Counted from the first letter of the stretch, positions 35,038 through 45,150 are shown. The stretch is 64,000 nt of DNA from Acinetobacter rudis (GCF_031157835.1 NZ_JAVIDR010000001.1:352712-416711), one strand, 5' to 3'. Notes: a model not told the origin generated them from the letters alone. Translations and numbers: made by a program.

Positions 35038-36317
35038 GTAGTCATGTCCATTGTCTTTGTTGTAACTTCAGCAAAACATGCTTTTAAAATATTCAATGCA
35101 GTTTTAAATTGAGCATCAGGAATAGTTAAAGGATATAAGAATCGGATTACATTCGCTTTACGCCCACAAGACAACAATATCAAGTTTTGACGCATAGCAA
35201 CATCTTGAATTGCTTTGACTTGTTCAGCCGTTTCTAATTGTATTGCAACCATAGACCCTAAACCGCGCACATCTTGAACAAACTCATATTGTTGCTTTAA
35301 ATCTCTGAGTGTTCCAAGCAACTCTGTACCAAGTTTGACTGCTCGTTCACATAATTGTTCTTCTTCAATAACATCAATAACTGCATGTGCTGCAGCTACA
35401 GCCAATGGATTACCTGCATAAGTTCCCCCTAACCCACCTGGATTTGGTGCATCCATAATTTCAGCACGCCCCACTACACCAGAAATCGGGAACCCACCGC
35501 CCAAACTTTTGGCCATTGTAATCAGATCGGCCTTCACATTTGGATGATGATCCATAGCAAACAATTTACCTGTACGTGCAAAGCCAGTTTGCACTTCATC
35601 AGCAATCAGTAAAATTCCATGTTGATCACAAATTTGACGTAGACGAATCATTAATTCAACTGGCGCAACGTGAAATCCTCCTTCACCTTGTACCGGTTCA
35701 AGCACAATCGCAGCAACATCATGCGCGGCAATATCAATATTAAAAATATCTTCTACACTCGCAATTGCATCATCCACAGTAACGCCATCACAAGCAACTG
35801 GATAACGCGCATGAAACACCCCAGCAGGCATTACACCAAAATCACGCTTATATGGCGCGGTCTTACCTGTCATTGCCATGGTCATAAAAGTTCGGCCATG
35901 AAATGCACCACCAAAGGTAATGATGCCATGACGCTTAGTTGCAGCACGGGCAATTTTGATGGCATTTTCAACTGCTTCTGCACCTGTGGTAAATAAAGCC
36001 GCTTTCGCAGGTGCTTTTACAGGTGCACGGGCAATAATTTTTTCAACCAATGAAATGTAGCTTTCATAGGGCGCAATTTGATAAGCAGTATGGGTAAATT
36101 TGCCCAATTGCTCACTTACTGCAGCAATCACTTTAGGGTGACAATGCCCAGTATTGAGTACGGCAATCCCTCCAGCAAAGTCAATATATTCATTGCCTTC
36201 TTGATCCCAAAGTGTTGCATTTTCTGCGCGTTGTACATACCACTGACACATCACTCCTACACCACGTGGAGTAACTGCTAATTTACGTTGATTTATTGCT
36301 GAGTTCTGCTTGTCCAT
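35034..36317 (-). CDS. gabT: 4-aminobutyrate aminotransferase
   Basis: PLP-dependent class III aminotransferase of 427 aa converting GABA and 2-oxoglutarate to succinate semialdehyde and glutamate. The PLP lysine is K270 in ITMAKSLGGG, with the conserved IADEVQTGFARTG before it and TGAEAVENAIK binding the phosphate. I use the ATG at 36317 (MDKQNSAINQ); the frame stays open upstream but those 21 residues do not fit the family. The operon continues into gabD. Confidence 0.93.
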   Translation of the reverse strand: MDKQNSAINQRKLAVTPRGVGVMCQWYVQRAENATLWDQEGNEYIDFAGGIAVLNTGHCHPKVIAAVSEQLGKFTHTAYQIAPYESYISLVEKIIARAPVKAPAKAALFTTGAEAVENAIKIARAATKRHGIITFGGAFHGRTFMTMAMTGKTAPYKRDFGVMPAGVFHARYPVACDGVTVDDAIASVEDIFNIDIAAHDVAAIVLEPVQGEGGFHVAPVELMIRLRQICDQHGILLIADEVQTGFARTGKLFAMDHHPNVKADLITMAKSLGGGFPISGVVGRAEIMDAPNPGGLGGTYAGNPLAVAAAHAVIDVIEEEQLCERAVKLGTELLGTLRDLKQQYEFVQDVRGLGSMVAIQLETAEQVKAIQDVAMRQNLILLSCGRKANVIRFLYPLTIPDAQFKTALNILKACFAEVTTKTMDMTT

Positions 36318-36697
36318 AAGAATGCCTCTGTGTATTGCTTTATTGCTGTAAGTTATATATTGCATTTTTGATTGATCCAATGTGGCACTTTACGGCTAAA
36401 AAACCAGTGCCACTTTTATGATTTAATTAGGAGCCAATTTTCTATCTTTGCTTCAACAATGCCGAATACTGTGCAACCCCTTTGCAAAAAATTAAATTAA
36501 AGCATAATTTTAAAAAACCAGACAACCACAATAAACCATTAATATTTATATATTTAATTTTAAAAATAAAATATTTATTTAACTAAAAAATGAGGTTTTA
36601 CAGTTAAATCTTAATCAATTTATTTGACAGTCTAAAAAAAACATAATACATATATTGTTATATGTAATATTTTAAACCATGGATAAGGAAATTTAAA
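36318..36697. other. Divergent gabT / aldehyde-dehydrogenase control region (380 bp)
   Basis: Very AT-rich and non-coding. It contains the plus-strand promoter and operator described separately. The gabT promoter should lie near 36380-36480, but I could not place it firmly. Confidence 0.5.
36624..36666 (+). promoter_or_regulatory. Promoter and palindromic operator of the aminobutyraldehyde dehydrogenase operon
   Basis: A consensus -35 TTGACA (36624-36629) with 17-bp spacing to TACATA (36647-36652). A perfect palindrome TACATATA-TTGT-TATATGTA (36647-36666) begins at the -10, so a bound repressor would block initiation. The GntR-type regulator encoded at 38.98 kb is the nearest candidate. Confidence 0.6.
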
Positions 36698-38128
36698 ATG
36701 ACGACCCCAAAACTCAAACATTTTATTAATGGTCAATACAGCGTCAGCCCAGACAGCGAATATTTTGATTTGGTTAGCCCAGTGAACGCCAAAGTGATTG
36801 GCTCCTCACCGAATGCAACAACTGCTGATGTTGATGCAGCATATGCTGCTGCTAAACAGGCTTTTAATGTATGGGGCCGTAGCACCCCTTCTGCACGACA
36901 AAAAGCTTTATTACAACTGGCTGATGCCATTGAAGCCAATGCTGAGCGCTTGATTGAAGCACAGAGCCGTAATACAGGTCAGTTGAAACACTTAATTGCA
37001 TCAGAAGAAGTTGCCATCTGTGCAGATCAAGTTCGCTTCTTTGCAGGTGCAGCACGACAACTCAATGGCACAGCTACTGGAGAATATCTCGATGGCTTTA
37101 CATCAAGTATTCGCCGTGAACCTATTGGTGTAGTAGGCCAAGTTACTCCATGGAACTATCCACTTATGATGGCGGTTTGGAAGATTGCCCCTGCACTTGC
37201 CGCTGGTAATACCGTAGTCTTAAAACCGAGTGATACCACGCCTGAAAGTACTTTAGTACTCGCAGAAATCGCAGCACCATTTTTTCCACAAGGTGCCTTT
37301 AATGTAGTGCTCGGCCGTGCCGATGTCGGTGCTAAAGTCGTCTCACACAAAACCCCAGCCTTAGTCTCTATCACAGGCTCAGTACGAGCAGGTTTACAAG
37401 TTGCTGCTTCAGCTGCAACCAACTTAGCCAAGGCACATTTGGAACTTGGTGGTAAAGCACCTGTTTTGGTGTTTGAAGATGCAGATATCGATGCAGCAGT
37501 TGAACACATTGCCATGACAGGCTACTTCAACGCTGGACAAGACTGTACTGCTGCAACTCGAGTCATCGTTTCAGAAAAAGTTTATGCTGAATTTTTAAGT
37601 AAGCTGATCAAAGCAGCTCAAAACACTCGCTTTGGTGATCCAGATGATACCGAGGCACTCTATGGCCCGCTCAATAATGCTAACCAACTGGCTCGCGTCA
37701 AAGCTTTTATTGCTGATTTACCTGCACACGCCAAGGTAGAAACTGGAGGAAAACAAGCAGACCGACCAGGATACTACTTTGAACCTACAGTGATCTCAGG
37801 CTTAAAACAGCATGATGATGCAATTCAAAATGAAATCTTTGGTCCAGTCATTACGGTACAAAGTTTTAGTGATGAAGCAGATGCTATCGAAAAAGCCAAC
37901 GATGTTGAGTATGGCTTGGCCTCAAGTGTTTGGACCAAGGATCATGCCCGTGCTACACGCTTATCATGTGTACTTGACTTTGGTACAGTGTGGATCAATA
38001 CACACATTCCGCTGACTGCTGAAATGCCACACGGTGGATTTAAAAAGTCAGGCTATGGTAAAGACCTATCTGCTTATGGTTTCGAAGAATATACCCGTAT
38101 TAAGCATGTCATGAGTGCTCATCAATAA
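36698..38128 (+). CDS. Aldehyde dehydrogenase, probably 4-aminobutyraldehyde dehydrogenase
   Basis: 476 aa with all ALDH residues: PWNYP (151-155), base E249 (LELGGKAP) and nucleophile C283 (FNAGQDCTAATR). The sequence FNAGQDCTAATR and the NTHIPLTAEMPHGGFK region are typical of the PatD/YdcW gamma-aminobutyraldehyde dehydrogenases that make GABA from putrescine-derived aldehyde. Divergent from gabT, it would feed that enzyme. First gene of a plus-strand set; the next gene follows after 28 bp. Confidence 0.85.
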   Translation: MTTPKLKHFINGQYSVSPDSEYFDLVSPVNAKVIGSSPNATTADVDAAYAAAKQAFNVWGRSTPSARQKALLQLADAIEANAERLIEAQSRNTGQLKHLIASEEVAICADQVRFFAGAARQLNGTATGEYLDGFTSSIRREPIGVVGQVTPWNYPLMMAVWKIAPALAAGNTVVLKPSDTTPESTLVLAEIAAPFFPQGAFNVVLGRADVGAKVVSHKTPALVSITGSVRAGLQVAASAATNLAKAHLELGGKAPVLVFEDADIDAAVEHIAMTGYFNAGQDCTAATRVIVSEKVYAEFLSKLIKAAQNTRFGDPDDTEALYGPLNNANQLARVKAFIADLPAHAKVETGGKQADRPGYYFEPTVISGLKQHDDAIQNEIFGPVITVQSFSDEADAIEKANDVEYGLASSVWTKDHARATRLSCVLDFGTVWINTHIPLTAEMPHGGFKKSGYGKDLSAYGFEEYTRIKHVMSAHQ

Positions 38129-38156
38129 AAATAATTCACAAATTAGGAGTTTACTC

Positions 38157-38927
38157 ATGCAAAAACAAGAAATTAAAGCACTGGTCTGTAAGGCTCATCA
38201 CGAGTTGTTTAACCTACATGACACTAGTGCATTAACACGTTATTTTTCCAAAGATTTTATCGAGCACTCTCCTTTGGTTGCCGATGGTCTAAGTGGTCTT
38301 AAACAGTTGGTGGAAGACTGTCCCCAACTCATCCATGAACCGGTTCGTGTGTTAGTCGATGGTGATTTGGTTGCACTACATGGGCGCTATCAACATTTAG
38401 ATTCCCATCCATTGGTTGGTTTTGATATCTATCGTGTTCAGGATGGAAAAATCATTGAACATTGGGATGGGCTTGTTGCAGAAGCTGCGCCCAACAGTAG
38501 TGGTCGCAGCCAATTAGATGGCCCAACGGAACTGCTCAGTAATCAAGATATAGCCGCGAATCGTGCGTTGGTTCTGCGCTTTTTTCAACAAGCATTGATT
38601 GATGGCGATTATGAGGCCTTTAAACAATATAGCGATGGTGAACACTTTTTACAGCATAGTCCAGACATTGGCGATGGCATCACCGCTGTAATTGATTTCT
38701 TGAACAAAATCCGAGATCAAGGCCAAGGTTTGCTATACTCACGTACACATCGTAGCATCGCTGATGGTCAATTTGTTTTAACGCATTCTGAGGGCAGCAT
38801 TGCTGGCCAACGTCATGCTTATTTTGAATTGTGGCGTGTTGAAAATGCACAAATCGCAGAGCTTTGGGATGCCATTTTGGCAGTGCCAGAAGATCAAGAT
38901 GCAGTTCATCGTTATGGTGTATTTTAA
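38157..38927 (+). CDS. Double SnoaL/NTF2-like domain protein
   Basis: 256 aa from the ATG at 38157 behind AGGAG. It has two tandem NTF2-fold domains with the same signature: first half RYFSKDFIEHSPLVADGLSG and FDIYRVQDGKIIEHWDGL, second half QYSDGEHFLQHSPDIGDGI and FELWRVENAQIAELWDAI. Such 'polyketide cyclase SnoaL-like' proteins bind or isomerise small molecules. The location between the aldehyde dehydrogenase and the GntR regulator suggests a role in amine catabolism, for example handling a reactive aldehyde or imine, but that is inference. Confidence 0.8.
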   Translation: MQKQEIKALVCKAHHELFNLHDTSALTRYFSKDFIEHSPLVADGLSGLKQLVEDCPQLIHEPVRVLVDGDLVALHGRYQHLDSHPLVGFDIYRVQDGKIIEHWDGLVAEAAPNSSGRSQLDGPTELLSNQDIAANRALVLRFFQQALIDGDYEAFKQYSDGEHFLQHSPDIGDGITAVIDFLNKIRDQGQGLLYSRTHRSIADGQFVLTHSEGSIAGQRHAYFELWRVENAQIAELWDAILAVPEDQDAVHRYGVF

Positions 38928-38982
38928 TTTGTTCTAATTGGATCAAGCGTGGTCTTTGGCCACGCTGTGTAGAGAGTTCACT

Positions 38983-39702
38983 ATGTCAGCATATACCATT
39001 ATATTTGCACCCATCGGTCAGGCAACACGTTCTGAACAGGTGGTTGAACGCTTGGAAAATGCGATTATCTCGGGCTTGCTGAAAAGTAGTGAACAACTTC
39101 CTAATGAAGCCGATTTGGCACGTCTGATGGGAGTCTCGCCAATTACAGTACGTGAAGCCTTAAACACCTTACGTGTTAAAGGTCTAATTGATACACGACG
39201 TGGCCGTAATGGCGGCAGTTTTGTCTGTGAAATCCCCTCAGACCTACGGCAAAAACAGCAGCCTTTACGACAGGTTTCAACCGAATATTTGGCTGATTTG
39301 GGAGAGTTTCATTGTGCGATATTAACGCATAGTGTTCACTTAGCAGCACAAAGAACCACACAAAATGAACTCGACAAAGTTGCTGAGTTGATTGAACAAT
39401 TTGCTCAAGCCGAACAGGCAGATCTCCGTGCTCAATTAGATTTACGCTGCTTGCTCACGCTCTGCTCATTTGCACAGTCCTCTCGACTTGCTCATCAGGA
39501 GCTCAGCATACAAGCAGAGTGGGCACCTCTAATTGCCATTATTTATCAAGATGATGCTTTCCACCAGCAGATGCTACAGCAGTATCAACACTTAATGAGT
39601 AATTTAAATCAGGGTAATGAGGAGCAATGCGTGCTACAAATCAGAAAGATGATGAGCATGCTTACAGATCAAATGTTACGTTATAAATTATCCATGCAAT
39701 AA
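38983..39702 (+). CDS. GntR/FadR-family transcriptional regulator
   Basis: 239 aa from the ATG at 38983 (MSAYTIIFAP). The N-terminal winged helix is diagnostic: RLENAIISGLLKSSEQLPNEADLARLMGVS followed by PITVREALNTLRVKGLI. An all-helical effector domain follows, of FadR/VanR type by size. It probably regulates the neighbouring amine genes; the palindrome at 36647 is a possible target. Confidence 0.88.
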   Translation: MSAYTIIFAPIGQATRSEQVVERLENAIISGLLKSSEQLPNEADLARLMGVSPITVREALNTLRVKGLIDTRRGRNGGSFVCEIPSDLRQKQQPLRQVSTEYLADLGEFHCAILTHSVHLAAQRTTQNELDKVAELIEQFAQAEQADLRAQLDLRCLLTLCSFAQSSRLAHQELSIQAEWAPLIAIIYQDDAFHQQMLQQYQHLMSNLNQGNEEQCVLQIRKMMSMLTDQMLRYKLSMQ

Positions 39703-39772
39703 AAATATTGAAAGACCCAATCAAAACAGTAACAGCATTGGTCAATTCATATGGAATTTAGGAGTTACAGGA

Positions 39773-40483
39773 ATGACCCAAAATCTATATATCACGCAAC
39801 TACAACAGTTTCTCAATCAACTGATTGATGAAACCATGTCAACGGCTGCAGGATTAGCACAAAAATCAAGTCAGATTATTGACCATTCCCATATACAACA
39901 AAATAAGGGGGTTAAGCTTTCCAGCTTAGAGCGAACAGCAATACAACTGGAAATTCAATCGGCCTTACAACAAAGCCATTCCAGTCATGGTATTGGGTTT
40001 GCAAGCTATAGTCCAACCACCCAAATTGAACAAGATTATTGGACGCTTGAATGGTGGTACAAACAGGAAAATCAATTACAACAAGCCCAATTTGAAAACT
40101 ATCAAAATACCCAACGTTTTCTCGATTTCCGTTCATTTGAATGGTTTCAACTCCCTGCAAAAACGCAACAACCTTATGTGCATGGGCCCTATGTCGACTA
40201 TATCTGTAATGATGCTTATACCATCACCATCGCCTACCCTGTTATGCAAAACAACCAGTTTTTAGGGGTCATCGCGATTGATATATTGGTGGCAACACTT
40301 GAACAAATGATTTTGCCGAAACTTAAAAACATTGAGCAAAAGGCTGTAATTATTAATCAAAATTCACGTGTCATTGCATCCAATGATGTCAGCATACGCA
40401 CAGGTACATTATTAAAAGATCCACCCCAGCCGCATACATATCATGCAGCTCAACATCCAATTCAATTGGTTGTTTTGTCTTAA
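39773..40483 (+). CDS. Soluble Cache-domain protein
   Basis: 236 aa forming one PDC/Cache sensor domain: a long N-terminal helix, then segments such as GIGFASYSPT, WTLEWWYKQ, YVHGPYVDYICNDAYTITIAYPVMQNNQFLGVIAIDIL and ending in VVLS. Cache domains normally are extracytoplasmic halves of chemoreceptors or kinases that bind amines or amino acids. Here there is neither a signal peptide nor a membrane helix and no output domain. It may act as a cytoplasmic ligand-binding partner in the cluster. Start ATG at 39773, with GGAG 12 bases upstream. Confidence 0.75.
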   Translation: MTQNLYITQLQQFLNQLIDETMSTAAGLAQKSSQIIDHSHIQQNKGVKLSSLERTAIQLEIQSALQQSHSSHGIGFASYSPTTQIEQDYWTLEWWYKQENQLQQAQFENYQNTQRFLDFRSFEWFQLPAKTQQPYVHGPYVDYICNDAYTITIAYPVMQNNQFLGVIAIDILVATLEQMILPKLKNIEQKAVIINQNSRVIASNDVSIRTGTLLKDPPQPHTYHAAQHPIQLVVLS

Positions 40484-40663
40484 TAAGTTGATGTTTACAC
40501 TGGGCTATACCTAAAACAACAACTTAAAATATAAGCAACTATATTTTAATTTTACTTAGGCAATCTCACTTTTTCGGCTGAAGGAATATGCCGTGGGAGC
40601 GCTGTGCCTAAAATTAGGTCATTGCCTGCAAATAGAAAACAAAAATGACAGGGATATCAAGAT

Positions 40664-41995
40664 ATGTCAGATCAAGCCCCCATCGGTAAACCGTTATCAC
40701 TCTGGCAAGTCACCATTATTGGTCTCGCCTATATGACACCAATGACCGTTTTTGACACCTTCGGAATCGTCTCCAATATTACACAAGGCCATGTGCCACT
40801 GGCTTATATATTTGCGCTAACCGCTATGCTGCTTACTGCATTTAGTTATGCCCGATTTAGCCGTGCATCCAAACAACCTGGTTCTGCCTATAGTTATACT
40901 GCGCAGAGTATTGGTCCCAGAACAGGTTTCTTTGTAGGTTGGTGTTCCTTATTGGATTATCTATTGCTCCCATTAATTAATGTATTATTATCCGCAATCT
41001 ACTTACATGCCCTGATTCCCAGTGTACCTTATGCAATTTGGGCGTTAATTTCTGCCTGCTTAGTCACCTTGGTCAACTGTTTTCGGATTCGTATCTTAGC
41101 CAATATTAGTTTGCTCTTTGTATTTGCACCTGTACTCCTCATGTTGGTATTTGTCTATTTGGTCATTACAGGTATAAATCAGCAACAAGGTATTGAGCAT
41201 GTGCTCACACTACAGCCCCTATGGCATGGCCAAGCTGAATTTTCGACGCTCGTTGCAGGTGCCTCAGTACTGTGCTTTTCATTTTTAGGTTTTGATGCGG
41301 TGACCACGCTATCACATGAAACAGCCAATCCGACACGTAATATCCCACGTGCAGTAATATTAACAACCCTGATGGGCGGTATGATATTTTTCACGGCTTC
41401 ATGGTTTATTCAACTTTATTTTCCAGATAACTCTCGCTTTAAAGACCCATCTGCCGCTTTACCAGAAATTGTGTTTTATGTTGGCGGTGCTTTTTTTCAG
41501 TCCATATTCTTATGCGGACAGATTTTAAATACACTTGCCTCTGGTTTAGCCTCACATGCCAGCGCCTCACGTCTTATCCATATTATGGGCAAAGACAATA
41601 TCTTCCCTAAAAAATATTTTGGCATGCTACATGTACGGCTAGGAACCCCCTTATTTTCAGTCATATTTGTTGGCTTAATTTCTATGCTGGCAATGTTCTT
41701 AGACTTAGCCCAAGTGGTCAGTCTAATTAGCTTTGGTGCATTAGTCGCATTCACCGCAGTTAACTTTTCTGTTTTTGTGAAGTTTTATCTGCGAGATCAG
41801 CAACGACTAGGTCTGAAAAACAAATGTTTAAACCTATTACTCCCATTAATTTCCGTCATCTGCATCATCTACCTATGGGTCAATTTAGATCGAACATCCC
41901 TACTCTTCGGATGTGCATGGCTCAGTATGGGTATACTACTATTTTTCTATAAAGTACTTAAAAAACAAAACATTGTTATTACAAGTGCATACTAA
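40664..41995 (+). CDS. APC-family amino-acid/polyamine permease
   Basis: 443 aa with about twelve membrane helices. The first helix has the APC glycine-poor variant ITIIGLAYMTPMTVFDTFG-like sequence; FSFLGFDAVTTLSHETANP in the middle is the strong APC signature. The position between the Cache protein and a FAD oxidoreductase suggests it imports putrescine or a related amine. Its substrate is inferred from context only. Confidence 0.85.
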   Translation: MSDQAPIGKPLSLWQVTIIGLAYMTPMTVFDTFGIVSNITQGHVPLAYIFALTAMLLTAFSYARFSRASKQPGSAYSYTAQSIGPRTGFFVGWCSLLDYLLLPLINVLLSAIYLHALIPSVPYAIWALISACLVTLVNCFRIRILANISLLFVFAPVLLMLVFVYLVITGINQQQGIEHVLTLQPLWHGQAEFSTLVAGASVLCFSFLGFDAVTTLSHETANPTRNIPRAVILTTLMGGMIFFTASWFIQLYFPDNSRFKDPSAALPEIVFYVGGAFFQSIFLCGQILNTLASGLASHASASRLIHIMGKDNIFPKKYFGMLHVRLGTPLFSVIFVGLISMLAMFLDLAQVVSLISFGALVAFTAVNFSVFVKFYLRDQQRLGLKNKCLNLLLPLISVICIIYLWVNLDRTSLLFGCAWLSMGILLFFYKVLKKQNIVITSAY

Positions 41996-42015
41996 TTTAG
42001 ATTGAGGAACATAAA

Positions 42016-43443
42016 ATGAAATCTATCACCAAAACACAATTTTTAGATGATGTTGAATTTCGTCCCAGCCATGCTAATCAAGTCGGTAAGGAGTGGAGTT
42101 GGATTTCTCCTCAAGCCTGTAACGACCAGGCAACTCTAGATAACCCTGCAAACTATTATGAAAGCTCACTTTTGCCTTGGCACCAATTCGATCAGTTAGA
42201 GACAGATCTAGAATGTGATGTGCTGGTTATTGGTGGTGGTCTACTTGGTTCATCAGCAGCATTACATCTTGCAGAACTTGGTGTTGATACTGTGCTGGTC
42301 GAAAAAAATCGTATCGGCAGTGCTGCCTCTGGGCGTAATGGAGGACAACTCACCCCAGGTCTTGCACGTTGGGAAGCCGAAGAAATGATTGAGCGCCTCA
42401 GCCATGCCGATGCTAAAAAACTATGGCACTTTACCTCAACAGAAGCAATGCAGCTCATTGATGATATTTCTGATCAATATCAATTAGATTTTGCACGTAA
42501 ACGCGGTCACATTACCGCTGCAATACACCAAGGTCATTTGGCTGCATTAAACCAAAGCGCAAGTGCGCGAAAGCATCTAGATGAAGACCATACTCGTCTT
42601 ATCAACAAACAAGAATTGATGGATTATATTCAATCCGATTATTACCAAGGCGGTCTGATTGATGAACTCGGTGGACAAATTCATCCCCTCGCACTCACTC
42701 GCGGACTGATTTACGCTTTTTGCAAAAATAACGGCAAAGTTTATGAGCAAACTGAAGTCCAATCCATTGAAGAAAAAGCGGATGGTCTTTATGTAAAAAC
42801 TGGCAATGCCATAATTAAAGCTAGAAAATCTGTGATCCTTGCTGTGCATCATGCCTCATTCAAACTGCTGCCTGAAAACAAAAAAACCACGATCCCTTTT
42901 TATACCTACGTTGGCACCACCGCACCTTTAGAGCTAGAAGTGAGTAAGCTTCTTCCTTTTGGCCATCCTGTCTACGACACCCAATTCCAAATTGATTACT
43001 ACCGTCCTGTGACTAAAAACCGTTTACTATTTGGTGGTCAGGGAACAGGTTCGTGCTGGGGGCCAGAAAAAACAAAACAATATTTACAACACCGTATCCA
43101 AACTGTATTCCCTCAATTAAAACATGCGCAAATGGACTTTGTTTGGAGTGGAACAACCGATTTAACGGTCAATGGTGCAGTGGACAGTGGTAAATATGGT
43201 CAAAAACATCCGATCTATGCGGTACATGGCTGGAGTGGTCACGGCGTAGCTCAAACCGTGCGTATTGGCAAAGCCATTGCTGATGATTTTTCTGGTCAAT
43301 CACAAGACTTTGATATGTTGTGCAAAATAGAACATCGAAATATCATACTCGGGCGTACACTTGCACCTGTGGTCATTCCGATTGCCAAGGGCTTTTTTGG
43401 CTTAGGCAGTTTAATCAACCCAAGTAAAATGGTCTCATTTTAA
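42016..43443 (+). CDS. FAD-dependent amine oxidoreductase (PuuB-like)
   Basis: 475 aa of the DAO family. The FAD-binding GxGxxG (G73-x-G75-xx-G78 in VLVIGGGLLGSS) lies after an extended N-terminus; SGRNGGQLTPGLARWE is the second conserved block, and YAVHGWSGHGVAQT the C-terminal FAD loop. Related to gamma-glutamylputrescine oxidase and similar enzymes that oxidise amines to aldehydes. With the aldehyde dehydrogenase at 36.7 kb it could turn an amine into an acid. Whether the substrate is free putrescine or a glutamylated form is open: no gamma-glutamylputrescine synthetase is in the window. Confidence 0.82.
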   Translation: MKSITKTQFLDDVEFRPSHANQVGKEWSWISPQACNDQATLDNPANYYESSLLPWHQFDQLETDLECDVLVIGGGLLGSSAALHLAELGVDTVLVEKNRIGSAASGRNGGQLTPGLARWEAEEMIERLSHADAKKLWHFTSTEAMQLIDDISDQYQLDFARKRGHITAAIHQGHLAALNQSASARKHLDEDHTRLINKQELMDYIQSDYYQGGLIDELGGQIHPLALTRGLIYAFCKNNGKVYEQTEVQSIEEKADGLYVKTGNAIIKARKSVILAVHHASFKLLPENKKTTIPFYTYVGTTAPLELEVSKLLPFGHPVYDTQFQIDYYRPVTKNRLLFGGQGTGSCWGPEKTKQYLQHRIQTVFPQLKHAQMDFVWSGTTDLTVNGAVDSGKYGQKHPIYAVHGWSGHGVAQTVRIGKAIADDFSGQSQDFDMLCKIEHRNIILGRTLAPVVIPIAKGFFGLGSLINPSKMVSF

Positions 43444-43584
43444 GTTATTCACTGCATAACACCTTGTGATGCCAATGTTTAAATTCGATCTATCGACTGC
43501 GGATTTTTAACATGATGTTGCATCACAACAATCAAACTATGCTAGTGTGTGGAGACCTTTTAGATCATTCGCAGGGAGTCGTGA

Positions 43585-45138
43585 GTGCGTAGTTTATTAG
43601 CCGATCATCTATTACAACGTTTGCAACAACAAAACGAAGGTGCTTTATATACTCGGGTCTTCCGTTGCTTACGCGATAGTATTATAGATGAAGTATTGCC
43701 ACTAAAAACTCGCCTCCCCGCCTCACGTGATCTAGCTAAAGAACTCAATGTCTCACGCAATACCATTTTAAATGCTTATGAACAACTCAGAGCACAAGGC
43801 TATGTTGAAGCCATTACAGGCAGTGGAACTTGGGTCGTTGAAACACTACCAGAAAACTATTTAAACGTTCCAAGTAGCGACCAACCTATCAATAATGATC
43901 AATTTTTTGATTTAAAAGTGCTTTCCAAACGTGGCAGCGATTTTTTTGAACATGCTGCTGCATCACCTAATCAGTGGGGAGCTTTTGTACCTGGTGTACC
44001 AGATGTAACCGAGTTCCCTCATGCCGAACTGAGCAAGATACTCAACCGACTGAATCGCCAACCGCAAGTTCCCAACCTCATTTATACCAGTGATGCAGGC
44101 TGTACTGAGCTTAAGCAGGCCCTAGCAGCATACTTACGTGTTGCACGTTCAGTACATTGTGATGTCGATCAGATCTTTATTACTGACGGTATTCACCAAG
44201 CAGTTGATTTTATTTCACGAGTACTCTGCGATGTAGGTGATCATGTTTGGGTGGAAAACCCTGGTTATTGGGGTGCTCGTAATATTATGCGAATGAATGG
44301 ATTAGCAATCCATCCAATGTCGGTTGACCATGAAGGAATTATTCCCGATCCAAACGCCCCCCTGCCGAAACTGATCTTTGTCACCCCTTCACATCAGTAT
44401 CCACTGGGTTCACATTTAAGCTTGGCTCGTCGTCGCCAATTATTGGAACTTGCTCGTATTCATCAATCATGGATTATTGAAGATGACTACGACAGTGAGT
44501 TTCGCTTTGAGGGCCAGCCCTTTCCCTCACTACAAGGCTTAGAGGAAAATACCCCTGTAATTTATATGGGTACGTTTAGTAAAACGATCTATCCTGCACT
44601 ACGACTCGGTTATATGGTGGTCCCCAAACGTTTAGTCGCAAGTTTAAAAACTATCTCGGCTGAATTATATCGTGGTGGTCATTTACTGATGCAGCGTGCG
44701 ATTGCTGAGTTTATTCAAGAAGGACATTATGCTGCACATATCCGCCGCATGCGCCTACTCTATGCCAAGCGTCGAGCATTTTTAATTGAACTCATCGAAC
44801 GTTATTTGGGACAAGATTTTGTGCATCAGTACAGTCGTCAAGCAGGTTTACATCTGGTATTGAAACTGCCTGATCATGCCGATGATGTAGCAATTGCCGC
44901 ACTGGCATTACTGCGTGGAGTAAAAGTTCGACCACTTTCTAAATACTATACAGAGCCTTATCACCAAATCAGCCGTGGCCTATTGCTTGGGTTTGCCTGT
45001 GTGAGTGAAAAAGATATGTTGATTGCTTTTAGCGTACTCAGACAGTGTTTAAATGAACACGAGATTTACCCAAAAAAAGGTGATGAACTGAAACAAACAA
45101 CAGTTCATCACCCAATGGAGCAACAGCTCAATCTCTAA
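43585..45138 (+). CDS. MocR/GabR-type regulator (GntR HTH fused to aminotransferase)
   Basis: 517 aa with a GntR winged helix at the N-terminus (LPASRDLAKELNVSRNTILNAYEQL, 44-68) joined to a class I aminotransferase-like domain. The PLP-binding K333 (MGTFSKTIYPALRLGY) and D300-D301-Y302 are present. In MocR/GabR proteins PLP and GABA jointly trigger activation of gab genes. It is convergent with gabP. GTG start at 43585, preceded by GCAGGGAG. Confidence 0.88.
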   Translation: MRSLLADHLLQRLQQQNEGALYTRVFRCLRDSIIDEVLPLKTRLPASRDLAKELNVSRNTILNAYEQLRAQGYVEAITGSGTWVVETLPENYLNVPSSDQPINNDQFFDLKVLSKRGSDFFEHAAASPNQWGAFVPGVPDVTEFPHAELSKILNRLNRQPQVPNLIYTSDAGCTELKQALAAYLRVARSVHCDVDQIFITDGIHQAVDFISRVLCDVGDHVWVENPGYWGARNIMRMNGLAIHPMSVDHEGIIPDPNAPLPKLIFVTPSHQYPLGSHLSLARRRQLLELARIHQSWIIEDDYDSEFRFEGQPFPSLQGLEENTPVIYMGTFSKTIYPALRLGYMVVPKRLVASLKTISAELYRGGHLLMQRAIAEFIQEGHYAAHIRRMRLLYAKRRAFLIELIERYLGQDFVHQYSRQAGLHLVLKLPDHADDVAIAALALLRGVKVRPLSKYYTEPYHQISRGLLLGFACVSEKDMLIAFSVLRQCLNEHEIYPKKGDELKQTTVHHPMEQQLNL

Positions 45139-45150
45139 TAGGCAATATCT

